Positions 17,643 to 22,830 of a stretch of 33,118 nt of DNA are shown here, piece by piece; position 1 is the first letter of the stretch; each line of letters begins with the position of its first letter. Both the position numbers and the translations under genes were made by a program. Where the stretch lies: IMG/VR virus record IMGVR_UViG_3300024520_000303, positions 1 to 33,118 of that record. One strand, given 5' to 3'. The DNA comes from a virus. The notes beneath the pieces are model-generated. The model saw nothing but the letters and a program-made list of their open reading frames with translations, did no database searches and was not told where the DNA came from.

Positions 17643-17830
17643 TAAAATGTCACACTATTACCCGCACATCGACAGGCTCCATTGTCCTTCAAATCCAATG
17701 CGACCCACCCGCAAAGGACGGTGTGGAGCATAAAATCCTATCTAAATATGACCTGCTAAATCTTATTGCTGATGCGGGCAAGTTCCTGGCGGAAGATGAA
17801 TTCGAAAGAATACTTAATTGTCATGGATGA
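17639..17830 (+). CDS. Hypothetical small protein
   Basis: 63 residues, linked to the phosphoesterase by an ATGA overlap and to the next gene by another overlap at its stop, so it is probably translated in series. The first half is beta-like (TRTSTGSIVLQIQCDPPA), the second half helical and acidic (KYDLLNLIADAGKFLAEDEF). No family recognised. Confidence 0.6.
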   Translation: MIKCHTITRTSTGSIVLQIQCDPPAKDGVEHKILSKYDLLNLIADAGKFLAEDEFERILNCHG

Positions 17831-18150
17831 GGCGAATGCTTCAAGAGCGGAGAATAAATAATGGGATAGCGGTAATGTCATTTGATGATTTATCTTTGAT
17901 ATGTTCCGTTGACGGACAATGTTGGTGGCAAAGTAGCAAACACGCGAAAACCCACATGTCTGCATTGTTTGAAAGAATCGAACCGCGTTCCGGCGATTTG
18001 CTGATTGAGCCGATTAAGGAATGCGCGGTGGCAAGAGCCATTAAAGTGGTGAACGGCGAAGTAAGGTTAGGGCCACGTTTCACCGTTGATACTACGTCCC
18101 GAGGGAAATACGCCGGCAATACGGTGAGGAAGCCGTACCCCTGTGTATAA
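17827..18150 (+). CDS. Hypothetical protein
   Basis: 107 residues if the ATG at 17827 (ATGA overlap) is the start; an ATG at 17836 and one at 17875, before SFDDLSLICSVDGQCWWQSS, are alternatives. The region from residue 17 onward looks best conserved, with GDLLIEPIKECAVARAIKVV and a basic end (TTSRGKYAGNTVRKP). No family recognised. It overlaps the following gene by eight bases. Confidence 0.55.
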   Translation: MRRMLQERRINNGIAVMSFDDLSLICSVDGQCWWQSSKHAKTHMSALFERIEPRSGDLLIEPIKECAVARAIKVVNGEVRLGPRFTVDTTSRGKYAGNTVRKPYPCV

Positions 18151-18391
18151 ATGCAAAAATTGTAATCAAATTGTTCCCCGACTTTGCGGGACGTGTTCAC
18201 AACCTATTGAGAAGGAATCCAACATGGGAATTATGAAGGGTTACAAAACCTATATCTGCGCTGCTGGCGCGGGGCTTGCCACTGTCGCACAAATACTAGG
18301 CTGGATTGACGCTGCACAGTACACGGCTATTCTAGGCCTGCTGGGAGCCGGTGGGTTGGCGGCATTGCGGGCAGGTGTGAAGAACAGATGA
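18143..18391 (+). CDS. Zinc-ribbon plus two-helix membrane protein (two possible starts)
   Basis: The long form starts at GTG 18143 and gives 82 residues. Residues 4-18 hold CKNCNQIVPRLCGTC, a C-x2-C-x7-C-x2-C zinc ribbon. The short form starts at ATG 18224 with a good GAGAAGGA site and gives 55 residues: MKGYKTYICAAGAGLATVAQ and then AILGLLGAGGLAALRAGV, two Gly/Ala-rich helices like those of small phage membrane proteins sometimes called holins. Both forms could be made. The short form is surely favoured by its ribosome site; the zinc ribbon is in frame with no stop between. A lysis role is possible from position, not proven. Confidence 0.6.
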   Translation: MYKCKNCNQIVPRLCGTCSQPIEKESNMGIMKGYKTYICAAGAGLATVAQILGWIDAAQYTAILGLLGAGGLAALRAGVKNR

Positions 18392-18678
18392 AAGTACTTC
18401 TCCTGATTGCCTGCATTGGCCTTGTTGGCTGCGCTGGCTCCGCTCAAACCCGTTCCAAGGTGGCGCTGGCGATATCATGTTCGACGTATGCCCAGGCACT
18501 GTCTCAGCTAACACCCCTCAGAAAGGCCGGTAGGCTGTCCGCTGGTACGGTTAAGCGTGTCAGTGATACCAATGTGGCCTTGGAGCCTATATGCGCCGTG
18601 GGGAGCCTGTATGACCCCGCTGCGGGCGTTGCTGCGGTGGAACAGGCTATCCGTCTAATCAAAACAGTGAGGGAATAA
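18388..18678 (+). CDS. Small lipoprotein
   Basis: 96 residues with a textbook lipoprotein signal: MKVLLLIACIGLVGC, where LVGC is the lipobox and Cys15 would be lipidated. The mature part is helical with two cysteines (residues 31 and 69) and segments TYAQALSQLTPLRKAGRLSA and VAAVEQAIRLIKTVR. I recall similar lipoproteins in alphaproteobacterial phages after small membrane genes. It could be an outer-membrane lysis factor or an exclusion factor. The start overlaps the upstream stop by four bases. Confidence 0.75.
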   Translation: MKVLLLIACIGLVGCAGSAQTRSKVALAISCSTYAQALSQLTPLRKAGRLSAGTVKRVSDTNVALEPICAVGSLYDPAAGVAAVEQAIRLIKTVRE

Positions 18679-18870
18679 ATGTCCATTACAGCATCTATCC
18701 TGGCAGCCCTTGAGATTATCAATGCAGCAACGTTAGCGGTGAATGCTGCTGCGGGTGCAATTGAGGCCGCTCAGACAGGCGACGAAGCCGAAGCCGACAT
18801 ATTGCTTGCAAAGGCCCTTGCTAATTTCTCGCAGTCAGTCTCAGATTGGGACGCTGCTGGCCCCGAATAG
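18679..18870 (+). CDS. Small alanine-rich protein, last gene of the plus operon
   Basis: 63 residues, starting directly after the lipoprotein stop, with GAGGGA upstream. Residues 4-30 are Ala/Ile/Leu-rich and could form a helix in or on a membrane; the rest is acidic. No family recognised. It is followed after 51 bases by a strong terminator, so it ends the late transcript. Confidence 0.6.
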   Translation: MSITASILAALEIINAATLAVNAAAGAIEAAQTGDEAEADILLAKALANFSQSVSDWDAAGPE

Positions 18871-18921
18871 CGCCACAGTCCTTTTATCCCTTGAGGACTC
18901 ACCACTCCCCCGGCGCTATAG

Positions 18922-18953
18922 CCGCCCTGCTGTAAAAAGGCAGGGCGGTTTTT
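18922..18953 (+). terminator. Rho-independent terminator of the late operon
   Basis: A perfect nine-pair GC-rich stem (CCGCCCTGC with GCAGGGCGG) closes a nine-base loop and is followed at once by TTTTT. It stands between the rightward late operon and the leftward early operon, which end facing each other. On the minus strand the stem is not followed by a T run, so it should act on plus-strand transcripts only. Confidence 0.9.
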
Positions 18954-18971
18954 CTGCGTCTGGATCGGTCG

Positions 18972-19118
18972 TCATTCCATGTCTATCTCTCCGCTCGTTT
19001 GTGCATTCATCCGCTTCCGTTTTGCCCATTCGTCTGCCCTAAAGGCGGCGTCAGCATGATCACATTTTTTGGCTACATAGTGTAGAAACACGTCGTCCCA
19101 AGTTTTCCAGATACGCAT
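18972..19118 (-). CDS. Small hypothetical protein ending the minus operon
   Basis: 48 residues, MRIWKTWDDVFLHYVAKKCD at the start, then an Arg/Lys/Ala-rich helix and an acidic end. GGAAGG lies just upstream. It follows the HNH gene on the same strand after 55 bases. In the same frame, upstream of this start, lies a 15-codon frame beginning inside the end of the HNH gene and closed by one TAA, so the gene may once have been longer. The sequence looks like a normal soluble protein. Confidence 0.5.
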   Translation of the reverse strand: MRIWKTWDDVFLHYVAKKCDHADAAFRADEWAKRKRMNAQTSGEIDME

Positions 19119-19173
19119 CGCCTTCCGCTCGTTTTAGCTGACTTGTGATAGGGGGTTACGGCGGGGCAAACGT

Positions 19174-19527
19174 TTATCCATCACCGTTCTCCGTCTCGTT
19201 GAGGGACGTATTCACAAACGCTATCGCCCTGTCTCGCAATAGTTTCTGAGCTAGTTTTTCAAGCACCTGGGTGCGCGCCTTCTCGTCTATGACACGTCTA
19301 TCCAGTAAATCGTGGCAACGCACACACAGCCCGCCCACAATGCCCTTGGCTCTATATCCTGTGCCCCCTAACCCCATATTCATATGAGCGGGGACAATGG
19401 TGCCGTCGTTTATGCCGCAAGCTTCGCAGACACCGCCCTTGAACGTGTTCATATAGTCCCGCTCCTGCTTTTCAGTCATGATAGCGCGACGGGGGTTTAC
19501 GGGGCGGGTGTTGACTATGCGGCTCAT
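19174..19527 (-). CDS. HNH-type nuclease-like protein (YbcO/DUF1364-like)
   Basis: 117 residues. A zinc-binding HNH-like core is visible: CEACG (about residues 34-38), then TIVPAHMNMG with the conserved His, GGTGYRAKG and LCVRCHDLLD, the pattern of the small nuclease-like proteins that lie beside ninB in lambdoid phages. It overlaps the ninB stop as ATGA. A structure-selective nuclease role in recombination is known for relatives; activity here is inferred. Confidence 0.7.
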   Translation of the reverse strand: MSRIVNTRPVNPRRAIMTEKQERDYMNTFKGGVCEACGINDGTIVPAHMNMGLGGTGYRAKGIVGGLCVRCHDLLDRRVIDEKARTQVLEKLAQKLLRDRAIAFVNTSLNETENGDG

Positions 19528-19967
19528 GCTGCGTGCCTATCTGCCGGAAGGGTAAGAACTATACCTTGTTCACTGTAGTGTTTGTAGACTGCATCCAGAT
19601 ATGCGGTTTTCTGTTTTGTGTTCATCAGACGCGTGACGGGGAAATCCAGCGGTTCCATCATGCAGGCAATCTTGGTTTCGTATGGCAGCGGTTTTATGTG
19701 TTCGTCATACCGCTCACAGAACGCCAAGTTCTCCGCTCGCAGTATCGGAACACCAACCGTTAGCTTGCATTCGCCGCGTACTTCTTCCGGCGTTACGTCA
19801 CCACGTTGTTCGGCTATTTCATTGCACCACTGTCGTTGAAGACGATTTTGCTCAACGCTACGACGCTTGCCTTGGGACACATCTATGGTGAACGGCAGCT
19901 TTTGGTTTTTCAGCCATGCTATGGCCTGTTCACGTTCATACTCAGTGGTGATTATGCGGGACGGCAT
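19524..19967 (-). CDS. ninB: NinB recombination protein
   Basis: 147 residues, the normal length of NinB (lambda Orf). Characteristic parts are RRSVEQNRLQRQWCNEIAEQ (about residues 35-54), TPEEVRGECKLTVGVPILRA (59-78), then YDEHIKPLPYETKIACM and DFPVTRLMNTKQKTAYLD. Lambda Orf is a dimer that binds single-stranded DNA and SSB and helps load the annealing protein. Its neighbour here encodes an SSB-like tail, which fits. Start overlaps the upstream stop as TAATG. Confidence 0.85.
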   Translation of the reverse strand: MPSRIITTEYEREQAIAWLKNQKLPFTIDVSQGKRRSVEQNRLQRQWCNEIAEQRGDVTPEEVRGECKLTVGVPILRAENLAFCERYDEHIKPLPYETKIACMMEPLDFPVTRLMNTKQKTAYLDAVYKHYSEQGIVLTLPADRHAA

Positions 19968-20200
19968 TAAAACGGTATCTCGGTGTCTATATCACCCCCA
20001 CCGGATACGGGTGGTTGCTCTTTCTGTTGTTCTTCGCTGGCCTTTAGCGACATCCACTTGCTTTTCTGCCCGTCTTTTATCCAGGCAGCCAAGCGCCATT
20101 TCTTCCCGCTTTCGTCGGTGAAATCTCCAGTATAGTCAGGGCGCTTGTCGCCAGCTTCCTTTTTGTCGTTCTTGAATAATCGTCCGCTGTTCTCGTACAT
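19967..20200 (-). CDS. SSB-like single-strand binding protein with SSB-type tip
   Basis: 77 residues. The front half (ENSGRLFKNDKKEAGDKRPD, then YTGDFTDESGKKWRLAAWIK) is beta-rich like small phage OB-type or DUF736-like proteins. The end, DIDTEIPF, mimics the acidic tip of bacterial SSB, which recruits partners such as exonucleases and RecO. It lies next to ninB and a candidate annealing protein. It would coat phage single-stranded DNA or compete with host SSB; DNA binding itself is not proven from sequence. Confidence 0.6.
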   Translation of the reverse strand: MYENSGRLFKNDKKEAGDKRPDYTGDFTDESGKKWRLAAWIKDGQKSKWMSLKASEEQQKEQPPVSGGGDIDTEIPF

Positions 20201-20201
20201 T

Positions 20202-20846
20202 TTATAATCCTTGAATCGCTAATCGTTCTTGCACCGCGACGATCCTATCGTGAAGGGGCACAAATTCTTCCGGTAATCCCTCGCCGGTTTCCCACCAGGC
20301 TGCCGCGTTTAGTTTGGCTTCCTCAATGGTGGCGTGAAATGTCGTCATAAGGTCTTCTAAATCCGGCGTCGTGGCGATTCCACCGAGTTGTTCGGCAAAG
20401 TCTTTGAGGTTGCTTTGCAGCTCTGTCTGGACTTGCTGGCCCTTTGCTTTCCGTTCTTTGGCCCCGGTGGGCTTGAAGTCGTCTGCTTCTTCTTCTGAAT
20501 AGATAAAGCCGGACAACCCAAGCAGCTTCAGGATTACCCTATCCTTTGCCCGCTTTTCAGCCATGGCGAACGGATAAGCGTTCTTGTTGTTGTTGGGGGA
20601 CGCCTCGCCGATGCTCCATTCGTGCCTGTCGTCCATATTACCGGCGACGCACAATGCAGCGCATTTCTTTTGGCCGTCCGCTTCCAACAGAACCGGCATT
20701 TCGAACTTTATCCCGGCCCTGGCTGCTATAATTTCCAAGTCTTTGTGATAAGCAACCCACGTTCCGTGACAGTCCCATACTGCGTCCCTGGGGGAGTCGT
20801 GATACTTGCCAAGAATATCCTGCAATCGTTTATCAAGCTGCGGCAT
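20202..20846 (-). CDS. Possible single-strand annealing / recombination protein
   Basis: 214 residues from the ATG at 20846, which has GGAGAAACG upstream; a longer frame starts at 20900 without one. The region YHKDLEIIAARAGIKFEMPV followed by CAALCVAGNMDDR and NAYPFAMAEKRAKDRVILKL resembles the core of phage annealing-type proteins, in which an Ala/Lys/Arg helix near the end of the fold is conserved. The C-terminal 80 residues are helical and variable. Its neighbours (SSB-like, NinB, HNH) support recombination. The family is not certain. Confidence 0.5.
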   Translation of the reverse strand: MPQLDKRLQDILGKYHDSPRDAVWDCHGTWVAYHKDLEIIAARAGIKFEMPVLLEADGQKKCAALCVAGNMDDRHEWSIGEASPNNNKNAYPFAMAEKRAKDRVILKLLGLSGFIYSEEEADDFKPTGAKERKAKGQQVQTELQSNLKDFAEQLGGIATTPDLEDLMTTFHATIEEAKLNAAAWWETGEGLPEEFVPLHDRIVAVQERLAIQGL

Positions 20847-21057
20847 TTTCGTTTCTCCGTTCTTCACATGCGTCCGTAGCTGCTTGGCAGGCGGCTGCAT
20901 ATTGTTTGTCTGTGAGGTTGTCGAGTATGTGCTTTAGAAAGGCGGCGTCTGCCAGATTGTCACACCGGACACCCCCGCCTATATCGCTGGTTTTCTGTAC
21001 GCAGTATTCAGGGAATACGCCGATATGACGTGTGCGAACAACATATGTGCGTTTCAT
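20833..21057 (-). CDS. Hypothetical small protein
   Basis: 74 residues from the ATG at 21057 (ATGA overlap with the upstream stop). Basic N-terminus (KRTYVVRTRHIGVFPEYCVQ), then a helical acidic half (NLADAAFLKHILDNLTDKQY). Four cysteines without an obvious zinc pattern. No family recognised. Confidence 0.6.
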   Translation of the reverse strand: MKRTYVVRTRHIGVFPEYCVQKTSDIGGGVRCDNLADAAFLKHILDNLTDKQYAAACQAATDACEERRNENAAA

Positions 21058-21242
21058 AACGTCACCCAAAGGAAAAGGCCCGCAGCCAGCAGAAGGGGTA
21101 GGACTACTGACCACGGGCTAGGGCGTCGGCCCAGGGAAAAGCCGACGCTTGGGGTTGTTAGTTTAATGTTGTTCTGCACTACACGGCGGAATAGCTGGTT
21201 GCTACCCATAACCGGACTTATTTTGTCATATGCTGGCTTCAT
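21054..21242 (-). CDS. Small membrane protein
   Basis: 62 residues with one C-terminal transmembrane segment (WSVVLPLLLAAGLFLWVTL). The first 40 residues are mildly basic and soluble (KPAYDKISPVMGSNQLFRRV). Start and stop both lie in ATGA overlaps. A tail-anchored early membrane protein may serve in superinfection control, but this is speculation. Confidence 0.55.
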   Translation of the reverse strand: MKPAYDKISPVMGSNQLFRRVVQNNIKLTTPSVGFSLGRRPSPWSVVLPLLLAAGLFLWVTL

Positions 21243-21403
21243 ACCATTTCTCCTTTAGCTGCGGCTATTTCGTCCTGTATCTCGTCAGGATTAAAGCCAA
21301 GTTCTCGCAAGCTTGCCGTAAACGATTCCACGTCCTGGCATTCGCTTTCTGCGAAGTCGTCCATGGCGCGCTCGTGTTCCATTATCCAAATGTCCTTCCC
21401 CAT
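21239..21403 (-). CDS. Small acidic hypothetical protein
   Basis: 54 residues. The ATG at 21403 was chosen because it overlaps the upstream stop as TAATG and has GGAG before it; a longer frame from 21442 would overlap by 40 bases. Acidic and helical: MEHERAMDDFAESECQDVES, then LRELGFNPDEIQDEIAAAKG. No family recognised. Confidence 0.6.
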   Translation of the reverse strand: MGKDIWIMEHERAMDDFAESECQDVESFTASLRELGFNPDEIQDEIAAAKGEMV

Positions 21404-21678
21404 TAGCTTCTCCGCCCCCACGGTGCCCGTGTGGTATTCCATTCCGGATGCTTATCAAGCTCCCGCGCGGTTTCAGCGATTGAATCGCCTATCTTTTCCA
21501 GCTTCGCCATGAATTCGTCGGGTGTCTCACGGCAGGATTCGCACGTTGGAATGTCTTCATTCGGGCCGCACCAGCAGGCTGGCGTTTCGTGAAAAGACGT
21601 GTGGCAGCAATCGCATATGCGGACGGTGGGAAACTGCTTTCCAGTAAGGTAATGTACGCTTGCAATCGGTTTAGGCAT
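21403..21678 (-). CDS. Cysteine-rich zinc-finger-like protein
   Basis: 91 residues. Residues about 22-49 hold CDCCHTSFHETPACWCG and then CESC, giving seven cysteines and two histidines in C-x2-C style pairs, likely binding one or two zinc ions. A helical acidic segment follows (DEFMAKLEKIGDSIAETARE). Such small proteins in phages can bind host factors or nucleic acid. Overlaps its neighbours by 8 and 1 bases. Confidence 0.6.
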   Translation of the reverse strand: MPKPIASVHYLTGKQFPTVRICDCCHTSFHETPACWCGPNEDIPTCESCRETPDEFMAKLEKIGDSIAETARELDKHPEWNTTRAPWGRRS

Positions 21679-21997
21679 TGGTTTCCTCCTTGGTGGCGGC
21701 TATGGCCGCGCGGGCTTCGGTTAATGCGTTTGCCATTTGGCGGCGTCCGGCCATCCAGCCTGCGGTTGACTGACCCGCGCCACGTAGTGACCCGTCAATT
21801 GCACGATCGCATTTCTCAAGTGCGTCCAACATGAGTGGTGCGGCGGCTATAAGGCGGGCGTGGCATTCAAAATCGTTGCTGCCGCCTTCTTTCGGCCCAT
21901 GAACTATTGCTATGTTTGCGCCGTCCGTCGCGCCTATATCAATGGCGGCACCTGAATGCGTGTAGGACCAGTGCCATTTTTTGGGCCAGTCAGTCAT
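21671..21997 (-). CDS. Phage hypothetical protein of the ARLIAAAP type
   Basis: 108 residues. It contains ECHARLIAAAPLMLDALEKC (about 43-62), a motif very frequent in short phage early proteins of unknown function, after a beta-like N-terminus (WHWSYTHSGAAIDIGATDGA). The end is an Ala-rich helix. ATGA overlap with the upstream stop. Confidence 0.65.
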   Translation of the reverse strand: MTDWPKKWHWSYTHSGAAIDIGATDGANIAIVHGPKEGGSNDFECHARLIAAAPLMLDALEKCDRAIDGSLRGAGQSTAGWMAGRRQMANALTEARAAIAATKEETNA

Positions 21998-22188
21998 GCA
22001 GCTTCCTCCTTGCGTCTGTCCGCTTCAGTCCACAACGCGTAGTACTGTGAGCGGGCGTTACTAGCTTGGGCGCTGCTACGGCTGTTGGAATAGGCCGCAC
22101 CAGAACATTCAAGCTGGCGGTGCAGTTGTTCGGCACTGGAAAGCTGGGTGGCTAGTTCGGTGTCTGTGAGGGTGGTTAGGTCGGTCAT
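21994..22188 (-). CDS. Hypothetical small helical protein
   Basis: 64 residues, mainly helical and rich in Ala, Ser, Gln (TDTELATQLSSAEQLHRQLE). No family recognised. It starts 4 bases after the first gene of the operon and ends in an ATGA overlap. Confidence 0.55.
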   Translation of the reverse strand: MTDLTTLTDTELATQLSSAEQLHRQLECSGAAYSNSRSSAQASNARSQYYALWTEADRRKEEAA

Positions 22189-22192
22189 TGTT

Positions 22193-22483
22193 TTACCCCC
22201 TCAAGGTGATAGTCTTAACTATATCGCTCACCAATCCCGCTACGTCATGGCGATCTATAGTTTTCCCGAAAGTCACGGCGTCCAATTCACCATTGTCATC
22301 AAAGTGACATGTATTGACGCTGAATCCGTCATACCCGATTTGGACATGCACCGCAGTTTCTTCACCCATCAGGTGAAACTGGATTTCATCGTCATACGGC
22401 TCGCCCCATTCGGCGGCTACATAAATGGCCGTATATGGAGTTTTTTCGATGGCCGCGTTGATTGTGTCGGTGATGCTTTTCAT
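22193..22483 (-). CDS. First gene of the leftward operon, unknown function
   Basis: 96 residues with AGGGAT upstream of the ATG. Acidic, with alternating strands and a C-terminal helix (HDVAGLVSDIVKTITLRG); segments such as YTAIYVAAEWGEPYDDEIQF and HVQIGYDGFSVNTCHFDD. As the first gene behind the divergent control region it would be made earliest after infection; such genes often encode host-takeover or anti-defence proteins. No family recognised. Confidence 0.55.
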   Translation of the reverse strand: MKSITDTINAAIEKTPYTAIYVAAEWGEPYDDEIQFHLMGEETAVHVQIGYDGFSVNTCHFDDNGELDAVTFGKTIDRHDVAGLVSDIVKTITLRG

Positions 22484-22504
22484 TTGTCATATCCCTGTGC
22501 GTTT

Positions 22505-22541
22505 CAATATCTATAATATTGCATGCCGTAATTAAGATTAC
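22505..22541. promoter_or_regulatory. Divergent control region with two operator-like dyads
   Basis: Between the leftward operon and the rightward regulator gene lie two perfect dyads: CAATAT-N5-ATATTG at 22505-22521 and GTAAT-N4-ATTAC at 22528-22541. On the minus strand TATTAT (22518-22513) with TTGTAA (22543-22538) could act as a weak promoter with a 19-base spacer, so both dyads would cover it. They are likely sites for the HTH protein encoded next door. Confidence 0.5.
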
Positions 22542-22571
22542 AATAGCAAACGCAGAAATAAATCATTTTTC

Positions 22572-22599
22572 TTGAAAACCCGGTTTCTTTGTGTAATAT
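22572..22599 (+). promoter_or_regulatory. Promoter for the HTH regulator, giving a leaderless mRNA
   Basis: TTGAAA at 22572-22577 and TAATAT at 22594-22599 are separated by 16 bases. The -10 box ends six bases before the ATG at 22606, so transcription should start at or next to the ATG. There is no Shine-Dalgarno. This is the arrangement known for lambda cI from its maintenance promoter. Confidence 0.6.
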
Positions 22600-22605
22600 A
22601 GAACC

Positions 22606-22827
22606 ATGCTTACACATATAGAAATCATTTCAGCGTGGCCCGGCGATAAACGCGGGTGCTATGCCAAGTTGGCTGAAGACATTAACCAGTCAGAGGGAAC
22701 AATCGCAGTCTGGAAACATAGGGGGCGAATACCACCCGATTCCTGGGCGGCCATTGTTAGTGCGGCCAGAAAGAGGCGAATACGTGGCGTTACGCTTGAG
22801 GTGTTGGTGGCTAAACAGGCGGGGTAG
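22606..22827 (+). CDS. Helix-turn-helix regulator (Cro/repressor-like)
   Basis: 73 residues. A helix-turn-helix is visible at about residues 20-40: CYAKLAEDINQSEGTIAVWK, followed by HRGRIPPDSWAAIVSAARKR, the usual recognition-helix pattern of small phage regulators. The end (IRGVTLEVLVAKQAG) is typical of one-domain Cro-like proteins. It faces the leftward operon across a region with two dyads, so it probably represses that operon and itself. Predicted to be translated from a leaderless mRNA. Confidence 0.75.
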   Translation: MLTHIEIISAWPGDKRGCYAKLAEDINQSEGTIAVWKHRGRIPPDSWAAIVSAARKRRIRGVTLEVLVAKQAG

Positions 22828-22830
22828 GAT

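Noticed and set aside
22512-22517. TATAAT on the plus strand in the control region
   Set aside because: No -35 box at a suitable distance upstream; it is part of the dyad CAATAT-N5-ATATTG.
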